In this document: positions 13,946 to 21,820 of the stretch, one piece after another
Layout: each line of letters opens with the position of its first letter
Numbering within the stretch: position 1 is the first letter of the stretch
Source of the DNA: Persebacter sp051009035
GTDB lineage: Bacteria; Pseudomonadota; Gammaproteobacteria; Tethybacterales; Persebacteraceae
Direction of reading: 5' to 3'
Assembly (NCBI GenBank): GCA_051009035.1
Contig: JBPCWY010000034.1
Location: forward strand, 1-22,566
Length of the DNA: 22,566 nucleotides
Notes under the pieces: model-generated
What the model saw: only the letters and a program-made list of their open reading frames with translations
Told to the model about the DNA's origin: nothing
The model's database searches: none
Made by a program: the position numbers and the translations under genes

Positions 13946-15394
13946 ATGACGCAAACGCAGGCCGACCGCAACACCCGCCCGCCGCCGGACGCCGAAATTG
14001 TCCGCATTGCGGAATATGTGCATGAATTTCAACCCCCGCCGCAAGCGTTGGACGCGGCGGAGTTATGCCTCGCCGACAGCATCGGTTGCGCGTTAATGGC
14101 GCTTTCGCATGAAGCGTGCGCGCGGCATTTAGGCCCGCTTGTGCCGGGGGCGGAAATGCCGGACGGGGCGGGCGTTATCGGTTGCGCGCACCGGCTTGAC
14201 CCGGTAAAGGCGGCGTTTGACAACGGCATGTTAATTCGCTGGCTGGATTTTAACGATACTTGGCTTGCCGCGGAGTGGGGGCATCCGTCCGACAATTTGG
14301 GCGGGATTTGGGCGGTCGCCGATTATCTTTCGCGGCGCGGCGGCGGCGATTCGCCTTCCGTCCAAACGGTTTTGGAAATGATGGTTAAAGCGCACGAGAT
14401 TCAAGGCGTGCTGGCGTTGGAAAACAGTTTTAACCGCCGCGGTTTGGACCATGTCGCGCTGGTCAAAATTGCTTCGGCGGCGGTATGCGCCAAACTCCTC
14501 GGCGCAAACCGCGCGCAAACAATATCCGCATTGTCGCATGCGTTTGCGGACGGGCAATCGCTGCGCGTATACCGGCACGCGCCGAATACCGGACGGCGCA
14601 AATCTTGGGCGGCGGGGGACGCGTCCAGCCGCGGCGTCCGGCTGGCGTTGATGGCATGCGCCGGCGAAGAAGCGATACCGGGCGCGCTGACCGCGCCGGT
14701 TTGGGGTTTTTACGATGTGTCGTTTGGCGGCAAACCGTTTTCCATGGCGCGCGAATACGGTTCATATGTCATGGAAAATATTTTATTTAAAGTTTCTTTT
14801 CCCGCCGAGTTTCACGCCCAAACGGCGGTGGAATGCGCCGTGTTGCTGCACCCGCAAGCCGCGCCGCGGCTGGACGAAATCACCCGCGTCAAAATTGAAA
14901 CGCAAGAATCGGCGGTGCGCATCATCAGCAAAACCGGACCGCTGCACAACCCCGCCGACCGCGACCATTGCCTGCAATATATGGCGGCGGCGGGATTGAT
15001 TTTCGGCGAACTCGCCGCCGCCCATTACGAAGACAATATCGCCGCCGACCCGCGCATTGACATATTGCGCGAAAAAATGGAAGTCGCCGAATTGCCCCAA
15101 TACAGCCGCGATTATTTGGACCCGGACAAACGTTCCATCGCCAACGCCGTGCAAATATTTTTTGCCGACGGGACGCAAAGCGACAGGACGGAAATTGAAT
15201 ACCCGCTCGGACACAAGCGGCGGCGCGCGGAAAGCATTCCCGCATTGCGGGCGAAATTTAACGCCGCGGCGAAAGCGGCGTTTTCGGAAGAGCGTTGCGC
15301 CGCGATTGGCGGCGTTTTCGCCGATTCGGCGCGCTTGCGCGGCATGCCCATGCGCGGATTTGCCGAATTGTTTGCCGCCGAACAATGCCGTTAA
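13946..15394 (+). CDS. prpD: 2-Methylcitrate dehydratase
   Basis: This 482-aa protein dehydrates 2-methylcitrate to 2-methylaconitate, the middle step of the methylcitrate cycle. It matches E. coli PrpD (483 aa) closely by eye, including RWLDFNDTWLAAEWGHPSDN (98-117), KAHEIQG (148-154), ALENSFNRRGLDHV (157-170), YRHAPNTGRRKSWAAGDA (209-226), TAPVWGFYDVSF and HNPADRDHC. These PrpD-specific blocks separate it from generic MmgE/PrpD proteins and from the AcnD/PrpF route. It lies 18 bp after the SpeE-like membrane protein and overlaps nhaA by 10 bp at its 3' end. No Shine-Dalgarno precedes the ATG. Confidence 0.96.
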   Translation: MTQTQADRNTRPPPDAEIVRIAEYVHEFQPPPQALDAAELCLADSIGCALMALSHEACARHLGPLVPGAEMPDGAGVIGCAHRLDPVKAAFDNGMLIRWLDFNDTWLAAEWGHPSDNLGGIWAVADYLSRRGGGDSPSVQTVLEMMVKAHEIQGVLALENSFNRRGLDHVALVKIASAAVCAKLLGANRAQTISALSHAFADGQSLRVYRHAPNTGRRKSWAAGDASSRGVRLALMACAGEEAIPGALTAPVWGFYDVSFGGKPFSMAREYGSYVMENILFKVSFPAEFHAQTAVECAVLLHPQAAPRLDEITRVKIETQESAVRIISKTGPLHNPADRDHCLQYMAAAGLIFGELAAAHYEDNIAADPRIDILREKMEVAELPQYSRDYLDPDKRSIANAVQIFFADGTQSDRTEIEYPLGHKRRRAESIPALRAKFNAAAKAAFSEERCAAIGGVFADSARLRGMPMRGFAELFAAEQCR

Positions 15395-16587
15395 AAAGAA
15401 CTTACGGCGCGGTCGCCGCGTTTTTTAAATTGGAGCTCGCCGGCGGCGCGATGCTTTTCGCCGCCGCCCTCGCCGCGATGTTCGCCGCCAACGCGCCGGG
15501 CGCGCGCGAATGGTACGCGCATTTTTTGCACATGCCGGTCGGCGTGATTTTCGGCGAAGCGCAAAACGCGCTTCCCCTGTCGCATGTCGTCAACGACGGA
15601 TTGATGGCGGTGTTCTTTTTTTTGGTCGGCTTGGAAATCAAACGCGAATTATTAGTCGGCGAATTATCCTCGCGCGCGCGCGCGTTGTTGCCGGCGGCGG
15701 CGGCGGCGGGGGGCATGCTCGGTCCGGCGGTGATTTATGCGGGATTTAATTGGGGGGACGACACGGCGATTCGCGGCTGGGCGATTCCCACGGCGACCGA
15801 CATCGCGTTTTCGCTCGGCGTGTTGTCGCTGCTGGGGCGGCGCGCGCCGTTTTCGTTAAAAATATTTTTACTCGCCATCGCGGTAATTGACGATTTGGGG
15901 GCGATTGCGATTATCGCGCTGTTTTACGCGGGCGAGCTTTCCGCCGCGCCGTTGCTGTTGTCCGCCGCGTTTCTTTTTCTCATGTTTATGATGAACCATT
16001 ACAATGTATGTTCGCGCGTGCCGTATATTCTTTTGGGGTTTGCGCTGTGGTCGTGCGTCGTGCAATCGGGCGTGCATGCGACATTGGCGGGCGTGGCGAC
16101 GGCGTTTGCCGTGCCGTTGCGCGTGCCGGAAGGCAAAAAATCGCCGCTGGTGCCGCTGGAACATGATTTGCATGTGCTGGTTACTTTTTTTATTTTGCCG
16201 CTGTTTGCATTCGCCAACGCCGGGGTGAGTTTTGCCGGATTATCCGCGGGCGATTTATTGCGCCCGCTGCCGCTGGGCATTATGGCGGGATTAATTGCGG
16301 GCAAAGCGGTAGGCATTACGGGCGCGTCGTGGCTTGCGGTGCGCGCCGGAATCGCCGAATTGCCGCGCGGTTGTTCGTGGGTGACGGTAGGAAGTTTGTC
16401 GCTGTTATGCGGCATCGGTTTTACGGTTTCGTTATTCATCGGCAATTTAGCGTTTGCCGCGGACAACGCGGAGTTAGTCAACTTCGTCAAACTCGGCGTT
16501 TTGACCGGTTCCGCGTTGGCGGGCATGGGCGGTTATTTATTGCTCCGTTTTGTCGCGCTAAACGGCGCAAAAAATTACGAAGAATAA
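15385..16587 (+). CDS. nhaA: Na+/H+ antiporter NhaA
   Basis: This 400-aa inner-membrane protein has about 12 helices and exchanges cytoplasmic Na+ (or Li+) for protons, giving salt and alkaline pH homeostasis. Family signatures are present: VNDGLMAVFFFLVGLEIKRE (69-88), the unwound helix IV region with T138-D139 (IPTATDIAFSLG), the ion-binding pair D169-D170 (AIAVIDDLGAIA, equivalent to D163/D164 of E. coli) and a lysine in AGLIAGKAVGI. The ATG at 15385 overlaps the prpD end by 10 bp and starts a normal NhaA N-terminus; the longer frame upstream is inside prpD. It is probably the last gene of the prp transcript. A functional link between propionate use and Na+ export is only inferred from the overlap. 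Confidence 0.96.
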   Translation: MPLKRTYGAVAAFFKLELAGGAMLFAAALAAMFAANAPGAREWYAHFLHMPVGVIFGEAQNALPLSHVVNDGLMAVFFFLVGLEIKRELLVGELSSRARALLPAAAAAGGMLGPAVIYAGFNWGDDTAIRGWAIPTATDIAFSLGVLSLLGRRAPFSLKIFLLAIAVIDDLGAIAIIALFYAGELSAAPLLLSAAFLFLMFMMNHYNVCSRVPYILLGFALWSCVVQSGVHATLAGVATAFAVPLRVPEGKKSPLVPLEHDLHVLVTFFILPLFAFANAGVSFAGLSAGDLLRPLPLGIMAGLIAGKAVGITGASWLAVRAGIAELPRGCSWVTVGSLSLLCGIGFTVSLFIGNLAFAADNAELVNFVKLGVLTGSALAGMGGYLLLRFVALNGAKNYEE

Positions 16588-16724
16588 CGCCGAAAAATTA
16601 CGCCGCAATTTTTATTTTCGCGCGGCGCGGCATGGCATGAAAAAAAGACGGCAAACACAATCCAGCCCCGTTTTTGCGCGGGCAAGCTTTTCGCGGGAAT
16701 GGCATGATTTTTTTAATACTCTCC

Positions 16725-16750
16725 ATTCCCGCGAAAGCGGGAATTTTTTT
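16725..16750 (+). terminator. Palindrome plus T-run after nhaA
   Basis: ATTCCCGC-GAAA-GCGGGAAT (16725-16744) is a perfect stem with a tetraloop, directly followed by T residues through 16750. This is a convincing intrinsic terminator for the prpB-nhaA transcript, 138 bp after nhaA. A decayed half copy (TTCGCGGGAATGG, near 16690-16702) precedes it. Again a dispersed ATTCCCGC palindrome provides the stem. Confidence 0.65.
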
Positions 16751-16796
16751 ACCGTTTGCCATGTATAAAAAAACGCGGCTTTCACATTCCATATCC

Positions 16797-16915
16797 GTCA
16801 TTCCTGCGAAAGCAGGAATCCCGTGTCGTTTGCGGCGGTTAGATATTTGCCTTCGCCTTGTTTTGCCTTGCGGCAAAAATTAAAGACGCGGGATTCCTGC
16901 TTTCGCAGGAATGAC
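16797..16915. repeat. Paired palindrome element 4 (119 bp)
   Basis: Perfect 27-bp inverted repeats at 16797-16823 and 16889-16915 (29 bp if the flanking CC/GG are counted) each contain an ATTCCTGC...GCAGGAAT palindrome (16800-16819 and 16893-16912). The interior includes a small hairpin, TTTTGCC-TTGC-GGCAAAA. It is unlike the interiors of the other three elements. Confidence 0.8.
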
Positions 16916-16934
16916 GGCGGGGAGGGGGAATCGG

Positions 16935-17027
16935 GCGGCTTGCGGTTTGCGGCAATTCCGCCGCATGCGCCAAAAGGCGGCGGGGACGCCGCCGGTATGC
17001 GTCCCAACGCCGGAGTGCAGGGACGAG
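16935..17027 (+). repeat. Repeats B and A fused, copy 2
   Basis: Repeat B copy 2 (16935-16981) runs straight into repeat A copy 2 (16976-17027), sharing GGCGGC. The block ends in GTCCCAACGCCGGAGTGCAGGGAC, a hairpin. At the other end of the window the two halves are separate and A is inverted. It lies just downstream of mfd on the minus strand and may help end that transcript. The remaining bases of the 16588-17091 gap show no gene. Confidence 0.75.
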
Positions 17028-17091
17028 GATAGCGGATGGGAATCAAAACGGAGTTTGGAAAGGGGATTGAATGCGGCGTAAACGGGGCTGT

Positions 17092-20000
17092 TTATTTTGT
17101 TAAGGGGCGCAAAAAATCGGCGAGTTGTATTGCGCATTGCGCGGGGGTTTCGCTTAAATTTTCCACGATGACGGCGCGTCCGTCTTTGCCCGGACGGCAT
17201 TCTCCGGCGGCGATTTTTTGGACTAACGCGGCATGGCATTTCGGATTTTTGCGGAATTCAACCGCCGCCGTATTTCCATTGGCGCGCATTTGCACGGCGT
17301 CCGCCGCCGCCGCCAACAAGCGCAATTCGTGGCAGGCAATTAAAATTTGCGCCGCTTCCGGCAACGCGCCAAAGCGGTCTTTCCATTCGCGCGCTACGGC
17401 GGCGACGGCGTCCGCATCTGCGGCGCGGGAAAGCAGGCGGTAATAACGCAGCCGCTCGCCGACCGAGTGCACATAATCGGCGGGCAGGCGCGCCGGCGTT
17501 TGCAATTCCACAATGGTTTCAATATCCGCCGCGCCGTCTCCCGCCGCGAGGCGGCGCACGGCGGCGTTTAACATTTTTTGATACATCGCGTATCCTACGG
17601 CGGCGATTTCGCCGCTTTGCCGTTCCCCTAAAATTTCGCCCGCGCCGCGCGTTTCCAAATCGCGCATGGCGACATGCCATCCGTCTCCGAGCGCGCCGTG
17701 TTCAACCGCCGCATCCAAACGTTTTTCGCCTTTCTTTGTCGCCGCGCCTTCCGGCGGAAATAAGAAATAAGCAAACGCTTGCGCCCCGGCGCGCCCGACC
17801 CGCCCGCGTAATTGATGCAACCGCGCCGCACCCATGCAATCCGCGCGGTTGATAATCATCGTATTCGCCGCGGCAATATCCAGCCCGCTTTCTACAATTG
17901 TCGTCGCCAGCAACATGTCGTCTTCGCCGCGCACAAAACGGCGCATCGCCCGCTGCGTTTCGGCGGCGTTCATCCGGCCGTGCGCGACCGCGATTTTTGC
18001 CGCCGGCAGCCATTCGCGCAACTGGTCCGCAAGCGCGGACAAAGTGCGGATTTCGTTATGCACAAAATAGATTTGCCCGCCGCGCAATATTTCGCGTTCG
18101 CACGCGTCTATAATTAATTCCCGCGAAAACGGCGCGGCAACCGTGCGCGCGGCAAGCCGTCCGGCGGGGGGCGTGGCGATAATGGAAATATCGCGCAGCC
18201 CTTTCATGGCGAGCGCCATCGTGCGCGGAATGGGCGTGGCGGATAAAGAAAGAACATCGGCGGCGGCGCGCAAAGTTTTAAAATGTTCTTTTTGGCGGAC
18301 GCCAAAGCGGTGCTCTTCGTCAATCACCGCAAGTCCTAAATTGTGAAAACGCGTTCCGGTTTGCAGCAGGGCGTGCGTGCCGATGGCGATGTCGGCGCGC
18401 CCGTCCGCCAGGGCGGCGAGCGATTGTTTTTTTTCTTTGCCTTTTGCCAGACGGGAAAATAATTCAATCCGCGCCGGCATGCCGGAAAAGCGGTCGGCAA
18501 AATTGCGCGCGTGCTGTTCGGCGAGGAGAGTCGTCGGGGCAAGCACCGCGGCTTGCCGCCCGCCCAAAACGCAGGCGCAAACGGCGCGCATGGCAATTTC
18601 GGTTTTGCCGAAACCGACATCGGCGGCAATCAGGCGGTCCATCGGTTTGCCGCCGCGCATGTCGCGCAATACATCGCGCATCGCCGCGGCTTGTCCCGCC
18701 GTTTCTTCGTGCGGAAATCCGGCGGCAAAACGCGCCAAAGCGGTTTCGTCCGGCGAGTGCGCGGCGCCCGTTGCGGCGGCGCGGCGGGCTTGTATATCCA
18801 GCAATTTTGCCGCCGTGTCGCGGGCGTTTTTTTCAGCGCGGGCGCGCGCGCGCATCCATTTTGCGCCGCCGAGTTTGGACGGTTCCGCCGCGCCGTAATG
18901 CCGCGCCAACAAATGCAAATGCGCGGCGGGCAGCCACAGCACTTGCCCTTCGGCGTATTCAATCCGCAAAAATTCGCCCAGTTTTCCGCCCGCCGTTCTT
19001 TCGGCGATTCCGGCGTAGCGTCCGATGCCGTAATCGCGGTGCGCTACGAAATCGCCGGCGGTAAATTCTTCGGCGTCTTCGGCGGGGCGCGGGCGGCGGA
19101 TGCGCGGCGGCGGGCGCGTATCAAAAATTTCCGTTTCGGTGAGGACGGTTAAACCGTCTACCGCAAAGCCGCCGCGCAACAATGCGACGGTTAAATTAAT
19201 ATTACCGCGGCATGCGGCGAAAGAATCCGCCATGCAAATTTCCCGGTTTTCTCCAACGAGGGCGGAATGCAAAGAATCGCGCCGCCCCGCGCTGTCCGCG
19301 GCGATGATGATTTTGCCGCGGGTTTCGCGCAACGCTTTTTTGAGCGGCGCGTGCGGGTCGGCAAGCCGCCGGTTAATCGCCGCTTCCGGCGGCGGATGCG
19401 CCGCGCCGCGCAACATCACCGCGCTGAATTTTTTGAGCGAGTCAAAAAACGCGGCGGGCGGCAAAAAAACTTCTTCCGCGGGCAGGACGGCGCGCCGTTC
19501 GTAAACTTCCGCATGCTGTTGCCGCCGCGCCGCTTGTTCGGCAAAACGGCGCAACGCTTCGGCGCATTCTTCGTGCATGACGACCAAAGTTTCGGGCGGG
19601 GCGTAGTCCAGCAAGCGCGCCGCGCCGCCAAAAAACAACGGCAGCAGAAACGCGGCTTCGCCCGCCGCTTCGCCGCGCAGTATTTTTTCCGGAAGCGCCT
19701 TATTGGCCGCGCCAAACCGTTCGGCAAACGCGTCCCGAAAACGCGCCGCGCCTTCCGGCGACAAATCGCATTCGCCCGCCGGCAACAAGCGCAATTCTTT
19801 AATTTTGCCGGAAGACAATTGCGTTTGCGGGTCAAACAAACGAATCTGTTCAATTTCTTCGTCTTCCAAAACGAGGCGGAAAGGCGTTTCGGCGTCCGGC
19901 GGAAAAATGTCAATCTGCCCGCCGTAAGCGGCAAACTCGCCCGCTTCCAATACGCGGTCGGCGCGCGCGTAGCCGTTGGCGGCGAGCGCGGAAAGCGTTT

Positions 20001-20436
20001 GGGCGGGGTTGATTTTTTCTCCGGCGCGCAAATGAAAAACGCGCGCGGCGATAAAACCGGGCGGCGCAAACGGAAACAACGCCAAAGGCGCGGCGGCGAC
20101 GGTAATGCCGCCGCGGAGCATGGCGGAAAGCGCCGCCATGCGGCGGGCGGCGGTTTCGGGCGGCGGGGGAGTCCGGTCAAACGGCAGATTTTCCCAATCG
20201 GTTAACAAGCGCGCCGGAATGTCGGGGGCGAAAAACGAAAGCTCCTCCGCCAAGTGCGCCGCCGCCGCCGCATCGCGCGCCAAAAAAAGCGCCGGACGCG
20301 GGTATTTTTTGGCGTGCGCCGCCAGCGCCAGCGCTTCGCCGCCGCCGGCAAAACCCGCCGCTTCCGCGGTTTCGCCGGGGGCGCGGCGCGGCAACAAATC
20401 GGCAAACGAATCCAAAATGGAATCCAAATCGGGCAT
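17092..20436 (-). CDS. mfd: Transcription-repair coupling factor
   Basis: This 1114-aa protein (E. coli Mfd is 1148) displaces RNA polymerase stalled at DNA lesions and recruits UvrA. Domains in order: UvrB-like module (about 1-330), a linker region, the RNA polymerase interaction domain (about 455-520, GDFVAHRDYGIGRYAG), then RecG-like helicase lobes with Walker A AADVGFGKTEIAMRAV (604-619), APTTLLAEQH, DEEH box (706-709, IDEEHRFGVRQKEH), LSATPIPRTM and LHQLRGRVGR. The C-terminal D7 domain completes the protein. The ATG is 23 bp after the response-regulator stop with no clear Shine-Dalgarno, so it is probably the last gene of the same transcript. No frameshift is seen. Confidence 0.97.
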   Translation of the reverse strand: MPDLDSILDSFADLLPRRAPGETAEAAGFAGGGEALALAAHAKKYPRPALFLARDAAAAAHLAEELSFFAPDIPARLLTDWENLPFDRTPPPPETAARRMAALSAMLRGGITVAAAPLALFPFAPPGFIAARVFHLRAGEKINPAQTLSALAANGYARADRVLEAGEFAAYGGQIDIFPPDAETPFRLVLEDEEIEQIRLFDPQTQLSSGKIKELRLLPAGECDLSPEGAARFRDAFAERFGAANKALPEKILRGEAAGEAAFLLPLFFGGAARLLDYAPPETLVVMHEECAEALRRFAEQAARRQQHAEVYERRAVLPAEEVFLPPAAFFDSLKKFSAVMLRGAAHPPPEAAINRRLADPHAPLKKALRETRGKIIIAADSAGRRDSLHSALVGENREICMADSFAACRGNINLTVALLRGGFAVDGLTVLTETEIFDTRPPPRIRRPRPAEDAEEFTAGDFVAHRDYGIGRYAGIAERTAGGKLGEFLRIEYAEGQVLWLPAAHLHLLARHYGAAEPSKLGGAKWMRARARAEKNARDTAAKLLDIQARRAAATGAAHSPDETALARFAAGFPHEETAGQAAAMRDVLRDMRGGKPMDRLIAADVGFGKTEIAMRAVCACVLGGRQAAVLAPTTLLAEQHARNFADRFSGMPARIELFSRLAKGKEKKQSLAALADGRADIAIGTHALLQTGTRFHNLGLAVIDEEHRFGVRQKEHFKTLRAAADVLSLSATPIPRTMALAMKGLRDISIIATPPAGRLAARTVAAPFSRELIIDACEREILRGGQIYFVHNEIRTLSALADQLREWLPAAKIAVAHGRMNAAETQRAMRRFVRGEDDMLLATTIVESGLDIAAANTMIINRADCMGAARLHQLRGRVGRAGAQAFAYFLFPPEGAATKKGEKRLDAAVEHGALGDGWHVAMRDLETRGAGEILGERQSGEIAAVGYAMYQKMLNAAVRRLAAGDGAADIETIVELQTPARLPADYVHSVGERLRYYRLLSRAADADAVAAVAREWKDRFGALPEAAQILIACHELRLLAAAADAVQMRANGNTAAVEFRKNPKCHAALVQKIAAGECRPGKDGRAVIVENLSETPAQCAIQLADFLRPLTK

Positions 20437-20459
20437 GGCGCGGCGCGCGGCGGGGGCGG

Positions 20460-21719
20460 TTATTCGTCTTTGTATTGTTTGAGTTTGCGGTAAAGATAAG
20501 TGCGTTCCAGCCCCGAAATCTTCGTCGCCTGCGAAATGTTGCCGCCCGTTGTTTCGTTTAACCGGCGGAAGTATTCGCGTTCAAACACCGCGCGCGCATC
20601 GCGCAATGTCATGGAAAAAATATCCCCGGCGATTTTGGCAAACGCCGCCATGCCGAGGGAAAACTGGTCTATGACCGCCTGCACTTCGCGCGCGCCGACT
20701 TGTTCGCTCATCGCGCACAGCAGCGCGCTGCGCACGAGTGACAGCAATTCCAAAAAATCGTTTTCGTAACGGCGGGACGCGAGCAAATTGACCGCCGCCG
20801 GAGTCAGGCGCCGCCCTTCCATGTCGGTATTTTTTGTCAGGCGGCGGGTGATGATGTCCGCCGTGTAGGGAATATCGGGGAGATAGCGCGCCAGCGGCGG
20901 TTGTTGGATGATGTGGCGCGAAAACGCTTTGAGGAGCGAAGTATTAAATCCTTTGTCGGCTTCCAATGCTTCCGGTTTTTCCACCGCGCCGGCGACGATG
21001 CGCGCGTCCGTGCGCGACGATTCGCGCGCGAGGGCGAGCAGCCCGCTTTGTTGCGCCGGGGTTAGCATGTCAATCATGCGGACGACGACGAGTCCGCCGC
21101 CGCCGCGCCGCAGGATGTCTTCGGTTTCGGTTTCCAATTGCGCGTAGCGGTCTACAAAAACGGTTTCGCCGCGCGGCGGCGCGAGCATTTGGGCGTAAAA
21201 CGGCGCGCCGGCGTTGGACGGGCCCACCATCAACACCGGATGCCGGTCGGCGGAAGCGGCGAGCAGCTGCGATTTGAATTGCGTCATCGCGGGCGTTTTG
21301 CCGAAATTGGTGCGCTGGATTTCGGGGCTGCCTTTTTCGGCTTCGCTGCTGTGGATTATTTTTTGCAAAGTCACCAGCAGGCGGTTGGCGGCAATCGGTT
21401 TTTCCAATACTTCGCGCGCGCCGAGTTTCATCGCGTCCACCGCCGTGTCAATTGTCGCGTGTCCGGACATGACGACAATCGGCACGCCGGCAAGCCCCGC
21501 ATCGCGCCATTGTTTCAGCAGGGTCAGCCCGTCCTTGCCGGGCATCCAAATATCCAAAAGAATGAGCGAGAGTTTTTCGCGCACGCGCATTTCCCACGCC
21601 GCTTCGGCGTTTTCGGCGGTGAGGACCGAATATCCTTCGTCCGACAAAATCTCCACGAGCAATTCGCGTATGCCGGCTTCGTCGTCCACGACGAGGATGC
21701 AGGGGCGTCCGGTGCTCAT
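20460..21719 (-). CDS. NtrX-like response regulator with degenerate AAA+ domain
   Basis: This 419-aa protein has a receiver domain (about 7-120) with the acidic pair D12-D13, phosphoacceptor D56 (LILLDIWMPGKDG), MSGHAT and LEKP. A central region follows in the place of the sigma-54 activator AAA+ domain, and a C-terminal Fis-type helix-turn-helix (about 385-419, ISQATKISGLERTYLYRKLK). The central domain lacks Walker A (GPSNAGAPF stands where GESGTGKE is expected) and the sigma-54-contacting GAFTGA loop, so it probably cannot hydrolyse ATP or activate sigma-54 promoters. It likely acts as a DNA-binding regulator controlled by phosphorylation. No partner kinase is in the window. The start is set by GGAGG (21725-21729) 5 nt before the ATG; the longer frame upstream was not used. 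The ATG overlaps the stop of a 31-codon ORF. Confidence 0.88.
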   Translation of the reverse strand: MSTGRPCILVVDDEAGIRELLVEILSDEGYSVLTAENAEAAWEMRVREKLSLILLDIWMPGKDGLTLLKQWRDAGLAGVPIVVMSGHATIDTAVDAMKLGAREVLEKPIAANRLLVTLQKIIHSSEAEKGSPEIQRTNFGKTPAMTQFKSQLLAASADRHPVLMVGPSNAGAPFYAQMLAPPRGETVFVDRYAQLETETEDILRRGGGGLVVVRMIDMLTPAQQSGLLALARESSRTDARIVAGAVEKPEALEADKGFNTSLLKAFSRHIIQQPPLARYLPDIPYTADIITRRLTKNTDMEGRRLTPAAVNLLASRRYENDFLELLSLVRSALLCAMSEQVGAREVQAVIDQFSLGMAAFAKIAGDIFSMTLRDARAVFEREYFRRLNETTGGNISQATKISGLERTYLYRKLKQYKDE

Positions 21720-21811
21720 GCGCCCCTCCGCCGCCGCGGTAAAACCGCGCATGCCGCGCCCGTCATTTTCGCGCCTTTCGCGCCGTAAATTTCATAAACA
21801 TATTTTGCCAT
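21716..21811 (-). CDS. Small ORF between tatC and the response regulator (31 aa)
   Basis: ATG at 21811 opens a 31-codon frame beginning MAKYVYEIYGAKGAK and ending with an Arg-rich tail. Its TGA (21716-21718) overlaps the response-regulator ATG as ATGA. It begins 9 bp after the tatC stop and fills the gap almost exactly. No Shine-Dalgarno precedes it, and I recognise no homologue. It could be a real small protein, a leader that couples translation of the regulator, or chance. Confidence 0.35.
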   Translation of the reverse strand: MAKYVYEIYGAKGAKMTGAACAVLPRRRRGA

Positions 21812-21820
21812 AAAACGCGG

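Noticed and set aside
16674..16883. Small ORFs across the 16.6-17.0 kb repeat region
   Set aside because: Their translations come from the palindromic repeats (for example PAKAGI, FLRKQES), which read open in several frames without being genes.
19267..20205. 312-codon plus-strand frame inside mfd
   Set aside because: It is antisense to the conserved UvrB-like part of mfd and translates to an Arg/Gly-rich sequence with no domain. Similar frames occur opposite most genes here.
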